A DNA stretch of 64,000 bases from Natronosalvus halobius (GTDB lineage: Archaea > Halobacteriota > Halobacteria > Halobacteriales > Natrialbaceae), in the NCBI RefSeq assembly GCF_024138145.1, contig NZ_CP099997.1, positions 3,038,001 to 3,102,000 on the forward strand, written 5' to 3'. This document shows, one piece after another, positions 44,758 through 54,800 of the stretch. Position 1 is the stretch's first letter; each line of letters starts with the position of its first letter. A program made the position numbers and the translations under genes. Under the pieces are notes generated by a model. That model saw only the letters and a list, made by a program, of their open reading frames with translations. It was not told where the DNA came from and did not search any database.

Positions 44758-46805
44758 TCGTCAATGGAGAACGTTTCACTCCACTGAATTTCGCCTTCGT
44801 ATAGAATTGGGATGTCTTCTAACTGAAGAAACCGGTTGAGCTCCTGCTTCGTTACTGGGAATGGTCCTGCAGTTGCTGCAGTAAGAAAATAAGAGTCGTT
44901 CGAGTCGAGATACGGAACAACTATCGTACCTTTTGGTAATTCGGTTGTCTCGTACGTATCGAGTGCAATCATTGTTTTCGAATCTTTTTGGGTAATTCTC
45001 CCAATAGTCGGGGCACCAGTCTCTGACTGCGCTATAGAGATTAATCCGTTTCCGACCATTCGATACTGTTGTCCCACAAGTGTCTTTCTTCGTGCCACGT
45101 CGAGTGCAGCATAGAGCGGGTAGCCTCGATTTAGCACTCTAGCGATCATGCTACCCATGCGAATTGCACCGCTATTGATTACGTCGCCGAGCGTGACAAT
45201 CCCTCCAGAACTTCCGGCTTCGACCAGATGAAGCCCTTGGTCGCGTGACTGACACGCATTGAGCAAGAATGCTTTTGTGCCGACTTCCTCGAGCGTCGTT
45301 CCCGATAATTTGCCGTCCGAGCACTGGAACCCCTCCCGATCGATATGGCCGATGTAATGTACAAAATCGCTCTCTTTGGCCAATAATTCTCTGAGTTCGT
45401 CCATCGTCAGAGAATAGTACTCGGCCACGTTGAACGGGAGTTCGTCGCGATTACCGTATATCCCGTTTACAGTCTCGAGTTCATCTTTCATCTCTGAGTC
45501 GTTACAGACGACTTTGATCTCGATAGGATCCTCTCGCGGCTCTCGTCCGATACTGTGAGTAAACGCGGACAGGGGTGTTGTACTTATCAAAGTCGTCGAG
45601 TCATCAGTTTCCCAATGCTGTTCAATTGTTGGTATGTCCAGTCCCTGATCGCGAATGTCGTGCTCCTCGGCACCTCGAGAGGTACTCACACCCCGTGTAA
45701 ACTCTTGGATCGCTTCACGCTGTGCGGGGGCTTCTGGCGAAGCACTATCGGTTTGCTGTATCTGAATGATTGCGAGATCGTTCGCGATAAAGGGGAGGAA
45801 CGTAATGCTCTCTGATGTCGGCTTCAAATGGGCTTCGAGACGCCACTCGGGGATGACTGGTTCGATCGTCGAAAACGGCGTCGAGAGATATTCCTCGAGT
45901 TGTTTGGAGAGGGGCTGTTCGTACACCTGTTCTAAGTCGAATGGAAGGGACGATTCGATCGCCTGCCGTTCGTGTAACGGTACGGGAGTCATCCCTTCGG
46001 TACGGACGATACAGTCGAGGAAGAAGATCTGCTTGAGTAACCGTTCAGCAGTTTCTTCGAAACCACCGTCACTGGTTAGTGAATAGGATAGCCCGGCATC
46101 GGTCGATATCCTCGATGCATCTCCGGAGGTGACCTCCGCTCCGAGATAGTATGCGAGTGGAGCTATAACATATACGTTCTCGAGACTCGGCGGAATCTCG
46201 ATTCGTATTCCGGTTTCCGGGCGGTCAAACTCGTCTGGAATCGATAACGTCTCTCCGATTTCAAGCGCTGGTGGATGTCCTCTGAGCGTTGGATAGGATC
46301 GTTCGGGAGTGGTGGTTTTTAACGCTGACCCGAAGGCCGTAACTGCTTCCATGAGGTCTGCCGGCTCTTCTGTCGTAATAATCGTCCCTGCAGGGCGCGT
46401 GTGTGAAGAACGGGCGCCGACGATCACTCGGGTTGCATCGTCAAGAGTGATGTGTGTTTGTTGACTATCTGCGTAGATATGCATCGAACTTTTAAAATGA
46501 AGGTAGATCTTGAACGGTGTCGAGAGATCGAGAGTGTACGCCCCTTCTGGAAGTATTTGCTGTTCACCCGGTCGAACCTCGTGGACCATCGCACCTGTCT
46601 CGTCCCGGACGTACACGAGGTCGTTCGTCGGTAGCGTGACGCTCTCGATTTCGATTTCGACGGCCGAATCGACCGGATACTGTAAACAATCGTCGCTGAC
46701 CGGCTCCGGCGACACCGACTCGTGGGTCGTCAACCGGTAGCGATGGCGCTCTATCCGATCGATAATCTCGAGCCCGCCATCGACTGCTTCGAATGTCGGC
46801 TTCAT
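44754..46805 (-). CDS. CHAT-domain (caspase-like) protease
   Basis: 683 residues. The C-terminal third is a CHAT peptidase domain: catalytic histidine His487 in FVHYIGHIDREGF, and catalytic cysteine Cys518 in KAFLLNACQSRDQG, followed by AGSSGGIVTLGDVINSGAI and ARVLNRGYPLYAALDVARR, a typical CHAT ending. The N-terminal 400 residues are beta-rich (VYVRDETGAMVHEVRPGEQQ) without known repeats, signal or membrane segment, so it is probably a cytoplasmic sensor region. GC is low for the window: two sampled 60-base lines count 42% and 50%, against 63% for a line in rpoA1. It is 67 bases downstream of the gene at 46873-47652 and likely cotranscribed. Confidence 0.88.
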   Translation of the reverse strand: MKPTFEAVDGGLEIIDRIERHRYRLTTHESVSPEPVSDDCLQYPVDSAVEIEIESVTLPTNDLVYVRDETGAMVHEVRPGEQQILPEGAYTLDLSTPFKIYLHFKSSMHIYADSQQTHITLDDATRVIVGARSSHTRPAGTIITTEEPADLMEAVTAFGSALKTTTPERSYPTLRGHPPALEIGETLSIPDEFDRPETGIRIEIPPSLENVYVIAPLAYYLGAEVTSGDASRISTDAGLSYSLTSDGGFEETAERLLKQIFFLDCIVRTEGMTPVPLHERQAIESSLPFDLEQVYEQPLSKQLEEYLSTPFSTIEPVIPEWRLEAHLKPTSESITFLPFIANDLAIIQIQQTDSASPEAPAQREAIQEFTRGVSTSRGAEEHDIRDQGLDIPTIEQHWETDDSTTLISTTPLSAFTHSIGREPREDPIEIKVVCNDSEMKDELETVNGIYGNRDELPFNVAEYYSLTMDELRELLAKESDFVHYIGHIDREGFQCSDGKLSGTTLEEVGTKAFLLNACQSRDQGLHLVEAGSSGGIVTLGDVINSGAIRMGSMIARVLNRGYPLYAALDVARRKTLVGQQYRMVGNGLISIAQSETGAPTIGRITQKDSKTMIALDTYETTELPKGTIVVPYLDSNDSYFLTAATAGPFPVTKQELNRFLQLEDIPILYEGEIQWSETFSIDD

Positions 46806-46872
46806 CTCAGTAATCTCTGAAGTCGGCCCCGTCCAGGATGGGACACCCGACCGGCGCCTCGACGCGTCTTGC

Positions 46873-47652
46873 TCACTGGGTTATCGGTACCCAGCCGGTG
46901 GAGAGGTCGCTCTCTGTGAGCGACCATCGCTCCTGGACGATGCCGTTTCGTTCTCGAAGTTCGACGACGACGTCGAACAGGGGGGTGAGGATCGAGACGG
47001 TACTCGAGTCGCGTTCGATCGGGAGGTGGTAGTGGGCGATGCCGCCGGCGGCTCGAGTCCGTCCGTTGAGCAAGTGCAGGTACTGGAATACGGCTTCCCT
47101 GCCGTACTCCTCAAGGAATGGCACGAGCGAGTCGATGCCGACGCGGAGTACGCCGGGTTCGAGGTCGCCGTTGCGTTCGAATCGTTCGATGGCGCTCGAG
47201 ACGGCGATGCCGACGTCGCCGAGGGTTTCGGCCGTCGTCACTGGTGCTTTGGCGCCTGGTGTCGATGGTGTCGAGGGAGTTTTGGTCCCGGCTGCCTCTG
47301 TCGTTTTTGCTGTCTCTGTTGTCCCCGCTGTCCCCGCCGTCTCCGCCGAGACGCTGCGGGCCGTTCCCTGGTAACTGACGATTTCGGCGTTCCCGGAATC
47401 TACGTCGTCGACCAGGCGGTCGATGTCGAACTCCGTGCCAGGCGTCGAAATCACGATGCGCTTCCGGATTTCCTCGGGGGCCGTTCCGAGCAATCGGCGA
47501 GCGATCACCTGTCGCTGGTCGGCCTGTACGACACCGGTCACGAGGACGCTCGCCCCTCGTCGTTTCAACCGGGACAGTTCGTCGGCGAATGCGCGCTCCG
47601 TCGTCCCATTACGACAATCCTTCCCCGAAAACATCAGTAGTATGTTCCGCAT
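46873..47652 (-). CDS. degenerate RecA/KaiC-like haloarchaeal protein
   Basis: 259 residues. The N-terminal NILLMFSGKDCRNGTTERAF occupies the place of a P-loop but lacks a proper GKT/S. A Thr/Ala/Pro-rich linker of about 45 residues (roughly 105-150) splits the protein, and the C-terminal part GVLRVGIDSLVPFLEEYGRE, YLHLLNGRTRAAGGIAHYHL and VVVELRERNG resembles KaiC-like families often found near HalX regulators (I recall DUF7504, to be checked). Probably non-catalytic and regulatory. A TATA-like CTTAATG (about 47668-47674) supports the ATG at 47652. First gene of the CHAT operon. Confidence 0.7.
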   Translation of the reverse strand: MRNILLMFSGKDCRNGTTERAFADELSRLKRRGASVLVTGVVQADQRQVIARRLLGTAPEEIRKRIVISTPGTEFDIDRLVDDVDSGNAEIVSYQGTARSVSAETAGTAGTTETAKTTEAAGTKTPSTPSTPGAKAPVTTAETLGDVGIAVSSAIERFERNGDLEPGVLRVGIDSLVPFLEEYGREAVFQYLHLLNGRTRAAGGIAHYHLPIERDSSTVSILTPLFDVVVELRERNGIVQERWSLTESDLSTGWVPITQ

Positions 47653-47739
47653 CTATGAAGTATCGAACATTAAGCGTTTGGGTCGAAGCGGCACGTCTCG
47701 AGCGGGAGGCACGGCCAATCGGCGGTGTTCGCGCGCCGT

Positions 47740-48501
47740 TCAATCTGCCGCTCGAGTCCCCTCGCCGACGTACGACCGAGTGGTTTCGACGAGCACCTGC
47801 CGGTAGGTGCTCGGGTCGGGATCCTGGCTGAGTTCTCGGAATCGCCGCCGGAACGCCTCGAAGTCGATCTGCGGGGCGTCCATCGCTGCCACGTGGGCGA
47901 GGTCGTACAGGCGGTGGTCGGCCTCGAGCAGGTCGTGTCGCTCGGCGAGTGCGAGCGCAAAGGCCGCGTTGACGGCGGTAATATCGGGATCGGCGGCGGG
48001 GGAGAGCCGTTCGACGCCCGGATTCGTCCCAGGGGGCGTCTCCGGTCGATCACGGAGGGCAGTCGCGAGCGAGGACTCCAGGAACGCCAGTAGCTTTTCC
48101 CCGGGGCCGACCGAGAGCGTGATGTCGTCGGCGTAGATGTCTTTCATGTGGTTGGCGATCTGGTAGCAGTGTGAGAGTTTGTACTGCTCGACGCGTTGCC
48201 CGGCCAGCGCGAGGTAGAGGGCCTCCTTCGTCGACTGGACGTGTGAAGGGTGATCCTGCTCGTGACGGGCCATGTGGGCGAACTCGTGGAGTGCCAGCTC
48301 GCGCGCCATCGCCGAGGATGCGGCCTGCCTCGAGATGTTGAGCACGTGCCGGTCGTCGTGATGGGCGGCCCAGGTTCGCTCGTCGGGGTCGTCACGCAGG
48401 TGGACGTAGACGGGGAGTGAGAGGTCACACTCGGTTTCGAACAGGTCCTGGGCGCTGAGAAACGGTGCGGCAGGTCCCGGTCCCTGTATGCGCAAATCCA
48501 T
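47740..48501 (-). CDS. HExxH zincin-like protein next to EF-2
   Basis: 253 residues from the ATG at 48501 ([15 protein letters not shown]). Residues 71-80, [10 protein letters not shown], contain an HExxH zinc motif (72-76). The domain continues with [15 protein letters not shown] and [13 protein letters not shown], where a helix could supply a third ligand. The C-terminal 70 residues are helical. It resembles a haloarchaeal family adjacent to the EF-2 gene (DUF5781 from memory). Protease activity is inferred from the motif only. It is divergent from EF-2 with 196 bases between the starts. Confidence 0.75.
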   Translation of the reverse strand: MDLRIQGPGPAAPFLSAQDLFETECDLSLPVYVHLRDDPDERTWAAHHDDRHVLNISRQAASSAMARELALHEFAHMARHEQDHPSHVQSTKEALYLALAGQRVEQYKLSHCYQIANHMKDIYADDITLSVGPGEKLLAFLESSLATALRDRPETPPGTNPGVERLSPAADPDITAVNAAFALALAERHDLLEADHRLYDLAHVAAMDAPQIDFEAFRRRFRELSQDPDPSTYRQVLVETTRSYVGEGTRAAD

Positions 48502-48663
48502 GTGTGTCCGTAACAGGGGTCGGGCGCCTATGGCTCTTACGCCGGTGTTCGTCGGCCGTCGGTCGAACCCCTGGCGTTCAATGCTTGCTATTCTCTCACG
48601 CAAATTGGCCAATTCGAGTCTCGAGGCGGTCTTGGGGCCTGTTCCCGCCGAGACGAAACAGCA

Positions 48664-48673
48664 CCCTTTTGAC
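48664..48673 (+). promoter_or_regulatory. TATA-like element of EF-2
   Basis: CCCTTTTGAC at 48664-48673 lies about 25-34 bases upstream of the ATG at 48698. Weak as a TATA but correctly placed for a leaderless start. Confidence 0.35.
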
Positions 48674-48697
48674 CCCGCTACCGGTACAGGTGGGTAT

Positions 48698-50884
48698 ATG
48701 GGCCGACGCAAAAAGATCGTCCAGGAGTGTGAACGGCTGATGGACGAACCGGAGAACATCCGGAACATCGCCATCGCCGCTCACGTCGACCACGGGAAAA
48801 CGACTCTCTCCGACAACCTCCTCGCGGGCGCCGGTATGATCTCCGATGATACTGCCGGCCAGCAGCTCGCGATGGACACGGAGGAAGACGAGCAGGAACG
48901 TGGGATCACCATCGACGCGGCGAACGTCTCGATGACTCACGAGTACGAGGACACGAACCACCTCATCAACCTCATCGACACGCCGGGCCACGTCGACTTC
49001 GGTGGCGACGTCACCCGCGCGATGCGCGCCGTCGACGGTGCGCTCGTCGTCGTCGACGCCGTCGAGGGTGCCATGCCCCAGACCGAAACGGTCCTGCGGC
49101 AGGCACTCCGCGAGGGCGTCAAGCCCGCGCTGTTCATCAACAAGGTGGACCGCCTGATCTCCGAACTACAGGAAGGCCCCCAGGAGATGCAAGAGCGTCT
49201 CCTCTCGGTCATCCAGGACGTCAACGACCTCATCCGCGGCATGACCGAGGAGATGGACGACGTCGACGACTGGTCCGTCTCCGTCGAAGAAGGCACCGTC
49301 GGCTTCGGGTCCGCCCTCTACAAGTGGGGCGTCTCGATGCCGTCGATGCAGCGCACCGGCATGGACTTCGGAGACATCATGGAACTCGAGCGCAACGACG
49401 AGCGCCAGGAACTCCACGAGCGGACACCGCTCTCGGACGTCGTGCTGGACATGGTCTGTGAGCACTTCCCGAACCCGGTCGACGCTCAACCCCGTCGTAT
49501 CCCTCGGATCTGGCGCGGCGACTCCGAGTCCGAACTCGCCGAGACGATGCGTTTCGTCGACGAATCCGGCGAGGTCGTCTTCATGGTCACCGACATCTCC
49601 ATGGACCCTCACGCCGGGGAGATTGCCTCCGGGCGCGTCTTCTCGGGCACCCTCGAAAAGGGCCAGGAGCTGTACGTATCGGGCACTGCGGGCAAGAACC
49701 GCGTCCAGTCCGTTGGCATCTACATGGGCGGCGAGCGCGAGGAAGTGGAGAACGTTCCCGCGGGGAACATCGCCGCGGTCACCGGCCTGCGCGACGCTAT
49801 CGCCGGCTCGACCGTCTCGAGCATCGATATGACGCCGTTCGAGTCCATCGAGCACATCTCCGAGCCCGTCATCACGAAGGCGGTCGAGGCGAAGACGATG
49901 GACGACCTCCCCAAGCTCATCGAAACGCTTCGCCAGGTCTCGAAGGAAGACCCCACGATTCAGATTACGATCAACGAGGACACCGGCGAGCACCTGATCT
50001 CCGGGCAGGGTGAGCTTCACCTCGAGGTCATCACCCAGCGTATCGAGGCCAACCAGGGCATCCCGGTCAACACCGGCGAACCGATCGTCGTCTACCGCGA
50101 GGCCGTCCAGCGACCGAGCGACACGGTCGAGGGCATCTCGCCCAACCGCCACAACCGCTTTTACATCTCCGCCGAGCCGCTGACCCAGGAACTGGTCGAG
50201 ACGATTCAACTCGGCGAAGCGTCGATGGACATGCCCGAACTCGAGCGCCGTGAAGCGCTCCAGGAGGCCGGCCTCGACAAGGACACCTCCCAGAACGTCG
50301 AGCACATCCACGGGACGAACATCCTCATCGACGACACGAAGGGTATCCAGCACCTGAACGAGACGATGGAGCTCGTCATCGAGGGGCTCGAGGACGCTCT
50401 CGACAACGGGCCGCTGGCCGCCGAGCCAGTCCAGGGAACCCTGATCCGACTGCACGACGCGAAGCTCCACGAGGACACCATCCACCGTGGTCCGGCACAG
50501 GTCATCCCCGCGACGCGGGAGGCCGTCCACAAGTCGCTGATCGACGCTCACATCAAGCTGCTCGAGCCGATGCAGGACGTCCGGATCGACGTGCCCAACG
50601 AGCACATGGGCGCTGCCTCCGGCGAGATCCAGGGCCGCCGTGGCCAGGTCGACGACATGTACCAGGAGGGTGACCTCATGGTCGTCGAAGGCGTCGCGCC
50701 AGTCGAGGAGATGATCGGCTTCTCGAGTGACATCCGCTCGGCCACCGAGGGTCGTGCGGCATGGAACACCGAGAACGCCGGCTTCGACGTCATGGCCGAC
50801 TCGCTCCAGCGCGAGACGATCATGGAGATTCGCGAGCGCAAGGGCATGAAGCTCGAGTTGCCGCCGGCGATCACCTACCTGTAA
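48698..50884 (+). CDS. fusA: elongation factor 2 (EF-2)
   Basis: GTPase that moves tRNA and mRNA through the ribosome. 728 residues from [18 protein letters not shown]1 loop AHVDHGKTT at residues 28-36, G3 DTPGHVDF, G4 NKVD. Near the C terminus, His596 in [15 protein letters not shown] occupies the diphthamide position. The longer in-frame extension to 48488 is rejected because the family begins at 48698. A short T5 run lies about 25 bases after the stop. Confidence 0.97.
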   Translation: MGRRKKIVQECERLMDEPENIRNIAIAAHVDHGKTTLSDNLLAGAGMISDDTAGQQLAMDTEEDEQERGITIDAANVSMTHEYEDTNHLINLIDTPGHVDFGGDVTRAMRAVDGALVVVDAVEGAMPQTETVLRQALREGVKPALFINKVDRLISELQEGPQEMQERLLSVIQDVNDLIRGMTEEMDDVDDWSVSVEEGTVGFGSALYKWGVSMPSMQRTGMDFGDIMELERNDERQELHERTPLSDVVLDMVCEHFPNPVDAQPRRIPRIWRGDSESELAETMRFVDESGEVVFMVTDISMDPHAGEIASGRVFSGTLEKGQELYVSGTAGKNRVQSVGIYMGGEREEVENVPAGNIAAVTGLRDAIAGSTVSSIDMTPFESIEHISEPVITKAVEAKTMDDLPKLIETLRQVSKEDPTIQITINEDTGEHLISGQGELHLEVITQRIEANQGIPVNTGEPIVVYREAVQRPSDTVEGISPNRHNRFYISAEPLTQELVETIQLGEASMDMPELERREALQEAGLDKDTSQNVEHIHGTNILIDDTKGIQHLNETMELVIEGLEDALDNGPLAAEPVQGTLIRLHDAKLHEDTIHRGPAQVIPATREAVHKSLIDAHIKLLEPMQDVRIDVPNEHMGAASGEIQGRRGQVDDMYQEGDLMVVEGVAPVEEMIGFSSDIRSATEGRAAWNTENAGFDVMADSLQRETIMEIRERKGMKLELPPAITYL

Positions 50885-50955
50885 TCGCTCGATACCCCCT
50901 TCTCTCGATTTTTGCATCCACCGAGCGACGGCTCGGCCGAATTGCCCGAATTCGG

Positions 50956-51702
50956 TTAGTGCTCGACGACGTTACGTAGCGTTCCGACGTCCTCGTAGGT
51001 GATCTCGACCGCATCACCGGGTTCGAGCAGCCCTGGGTTCGCCGGGCTGCCGAAGGCGACCACGTCGCCTGGACGGAGGGTGAACCGCTCGGAGAGGAAG
51101 GCGACGACTTCGAAGGGATCGAACAGCATCAGTTCAGTGCTCGCCTCCTGGCGACGTTCCCCGGCGACGTCCGTCCGCATCTCGAGGCGTGTCGGATCGA
51201 TGTCGGTCTCGAGCCAGGGGCCCAGCGGCGCCGACCCGTCGAAGGCTTTGCGGGCGGTTCGGCCCTGCTGGTCGAGGGCGTCCACGTCGTTCATGATCGT
51301 GTAGCCGCGGACGACCTCGGGGACCTGTTCGGGTGCGAGGTCCCGACAGCGTCGGTCGATCACGGCCGCCAACTCGCCCGCGTAGGTCAGCTCGTCGGTG
51401 AACCCCGGATACTGAATCGGTTGACCGTGTCCGAGTACGGAGGTGGGAGGCTTGATGAAGAAGTCCGGTTCGTCTGGGCGCTCGTAGTTCATCTGTTCGA
51501 GCGTGTCGGCGTAGTTTCTCCCGACGCAGTACAGCGCCGAGGGGTCACACGGCGGGAGGAGGCGGCCGTCCCGGCCGACCTCGTAGGTCCCGCCGTCGGC
51601 GCGGAGGACGGCGCCGTCGTAGCCGTCTTCGGAGGTTGCAGTCCCAACCTCGAGCTGGCCCGAGACGGGCCCGTCGGGCGTCGACAGTCTCGCGAGTCGC
51701 AT
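50956..51702 (-). CDS. fumarylacetoacetate hydrolase-family protein
   Basis: 248 residues from the ATG at 51702. CVGRNYADTLEQMN, FIKPPTSVLGHGQPI, ELTYAGELAAVIDRRCRDL and GYTIMNDVDALDQQ with a magnesium-binding Glu/Asp set mark the FAH fold. Family members hydrolyse or decarboxylate 1,3-dicarbonyl products of ring cleavage, or oxaloacetate. The substrate here is unknown. It is divergent from the dehydrogenase gene and shares its 133-base promoter region. Confidence 0.85.
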   Translation of the reverse strand: MRLARLSTPDGPVSGQLEVGTATSEDGYDGAVLRADGGTYEVGRDGRLLPPCDPSALYCVGRNYADTLEQMNYERPDEPDFFIKPPTSVLGHGQPIQYPGFTDELTYAGELAAVIDRRCRDLAPEQVPEVVRGYTIMNDVDALDQQGRTARKAFDGSAPLGPWLETDIDPTRLEMRTDVAGERRQEASTELMLFDPFEVVAFLSERFTLRPGDVVAFGSPANPGLLEPGDAVEITYEDVGTLRNVVEH

Positions 51703-51803
51703 GCTGGGGACTCTCGAGGCGAGCGACGTATGTCTGCTGGTCGATCCGGAAGGCGTCGGTGCCGACCCGCTGTGGATCCTTCGTGAGAGACTATCTGGCA
51801 CAG

Positions 51804-51810
51804 CATATTT
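51804..51810 (+). promoter_or_regulatory. TATA element of the FAD/Fe-S dehydrogenase gene
   Basis: CATATTT at 51804-51810, 26 bases before the ATG at 51836, within the short divergent region shared with the FAH gene. Confidence 0.5.
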
Positions 51811-51835
51811 GACCGCCCTCCGTGTACGAGGGGGC

Positions 51836-54800
51836 ATGGCAGTTGAGGACGTTCCACCTGTGGCAGGCGATGTCGGATCTCACCTCGAGTCGACCGGCGG
51901 GGACCGCCCACCCGTCGAGGAGTACGCCGCTCTCGCCCAGGCACTCGAGACGCGCCTCGAGGGCGAGGTCGCCTTCGACGAGTACGCCCAGGTGCTCTAC
52001 GCCACCGACGGGAGCATCTACCAGGCTCGACCGGCCGGCGTCGCCCACCCGACTGACGTCGACGACGTGCGCGCGGCCGTCGAAACGGCTGCCGAGTTCG
52101 ACGTGCCGATCCTCCCTCGCGGGGCCGGGTCGTCGCTGGCCGGCCAGGCCGTCGGTCCGGGCTGTCTCGTCCTCGATTTTTCGACCCACATGAACGACGT
52201 CCTCGCGGTCGACCCCGACGACCGGCGGGCAGTCGTCCAGCCCGGCGTCGTCCAGGACCACCTCGACGCCCGCCTCGAGCCCCACGGACTGAAGTTCGCG
52301 CCAGATCCGGCCTCTTCGAACCGGGCGACGGTCGGCGGCGGCATCGGCAACAACTCGACGGGAGCGCACTCGGTTCGCTACGGGATCACGGACGCCTACG
52401 TCGAGGCCTGTGAGGTCGTCCTCGCCGACGGCTCGCTGATCCACGCGCGGGAAGTCGTCCTGGACGGGCCGGAGTGGGACGAAATCGTCGGGAAAGACGA
52501 CCAGGAGGCCCACATCTACGAGACGGTACGCGGCCTAGTCGAGGACCACGAGGCCGAAATCGAGGCGCGTTACCCCGACCTCAAACGGTCAGTCAGCGGC
52601 TACAACCTCCAGAAGGTGATCGACGAGACTGACGACGGCGAGCGAACGATCAACCTCTCGAAGCTGCTGGTAGGTGCCGAAGGTACCCTTGGAATCGTCG
52701 TCGAGGCGACCCTCTCGCTCGTGACGGTTCCCGAGGAGACGGCGCTCGTGGTCTACCCCTTTACGGACCTGATCGACGCACTCGCCGCTGTCCCTCGCGC
52801 GCTCGCCCACGACGTCAGCGCCGTCGAGTTGATGGACGACGAGGTGTTCCGTCTCGCCCGCGAGTCAGAAGGGTACGCCGATTACGCCGGGGCCATCCCC
52901 GAGGAGGCTGCTGCGGCGCTGATGCTTGAGTTCGACTCCGAACTGGTCGAAGACTTCGAGGCGGCCATCGCAAAAACGACTGCGGAGTTCGTCGACGACG
53001 GCGACGCCTTCGACGTCGTCGAGGCCTACACGGACGGTGCCCAGGGCGACCTCTGGAAGCTCCGGAAGGCGGCGATCCCGCTCCTGATGAGCATGGACGG
53101 TGACCCCAAACCCTACCCGTTCATCGAGGACGCCTCCGTGCCGCCGGCTGAACTGGCCACCTACGTCCGCCGGTTCGAGGAGATCCTACGCGACCACGGC
53201 ACATCGGCGGCGTACTTCGCCCACGCGGGCGCCGGTACCCTCCACATTCGCCCCATCCTGAACCTCAAGGAGGACGACGGCGTCGAGACGATGCAGGCCA
53301 TCACCGAGGACGTGACCGACCTCGTGCTCGAGCACGACGGCGCCTTCTCCGGGGAACACGGCGACGGGAAGGCCCGGACAGCGTTTACCCCCAAGATGTA
53401 CGGCGACGACCTGTGGGCGGCGTTCAAGGCACTCAAGACGGCCTTCGATCCCGAGTGGCGTCTCCACCCCGGTAACGTCGTCTACCGCGACGGGCCCGAC
53501 GACGTCGGTCCCGACTGCGAACGAGGGGTGGGCGCCGACATGCGCGAGAACCTGCGCTACGGGCCCGCCTACCACTCGCTCGAGCCGCGGTCGACGCTCT
53601 CGTTCGACGACGAGGGCGGCTTCGCTCACCTCGTTGAACTGTGTAACGGTTGTGGCACCTGCCGCCAGACCGATAGCGACGTGATGTGCCCGACCTATCG
53701 CGCCTCCGGCGAGGAGATCCAGACGACACGCGGACGGGCGAACCTGCTCCGAGCGGCAATCTCGGGCGAACTTCCACCGGAGGAACTGTACACCGAACGG
53801 TTCCAGTCCGAGGTCCTCGACCTCTGTGTCGGCTGTAAGGGTTGCTCGAGCGACTGCCCGACGGGTGTCGACCTGGCGAAGCTCAAGGCGGCGGCCAAAC
53901 ACCAGTACCACCAGGATCAGGGCGCGAGCCTCCGGACGAAGTTGTTCACGAATATCGACCGACTGGCGGCCCTCGCGAGCGCCGTCGCGCCCGTCTCGAA
54001 CCGCGTGCCCGACCTGCCGGGCGTTCGACCCGTGATGGAGCGAACCCTGGGGATTGCCCGCGACCGTCACTTGCCGTCGTTCGAACGGGAGACGTTCCAC
54101 GACTGGTGGGACGCCCGGGATGGTCCCGCCGTTCCGGAATCCGACGCCGGGGCCGCCGTCGTCCTGTTCCCCGATACGTTCACTACCTACAGCGACCTCG
54201 GGCCAGGGAAAGCCGCGGTTCGCCTGCTCGAGGCCGCCGGCGTTCACGTCCGCGTTCCGACCGACCTCGCTCCCAGCGGCCGGGCGGCCTACTCGATGGG
54301 CCTGCTCGATGAGGCGCGCGACCGGGCGAAACGCAACGTCCGCGCGCTGGCTCCCTACGCCGACCGTGGCTGGTCGGTCGTCTTCGTCGAGCCCTCCGAC
54401 GCCGTCATGTTTCAGGACGAGTACCGCGACCTGCTCGCTGGCGGTGCGGACGTCGACTCGCGAGCGCTCGAAGCCGTCTCGAGCGCGGCGTTCGGCGTCC
54501 TGGAGTACGTCGACCGGTTGGGCCTCGATCGAGAACTCGAGTTCGACGCGTCGGGCGAGTCGCTGACCTACCACGGCCACTGCAACCAGAAGGCGCAGGG
54601 AACCGATCACCACGCCGTAGGCGTCCTTCGACGGGCCGGCTACGCCGTCGACCCGCTGGACTCGACGTGCTGCGGGATGGCCGGTTCGTTCGGCTACGAG
54701 GCCGAGCACTACGACCTGTCACTGGCTATCGGAACCTTGCTCGCCGACCAGGTCGAGGCGAGTCCAGGCGACCGCGTGACGGCCACCGGCACCTCCTGTC

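Noticed and set aside
45555-46086. Plus-strand frames inside the CHAT gene (45555-45815 and 45766-46086)
   Set aside because: They lie antisense to the CHAT coding region, lack a ribosome site or TATA, and show no domain.
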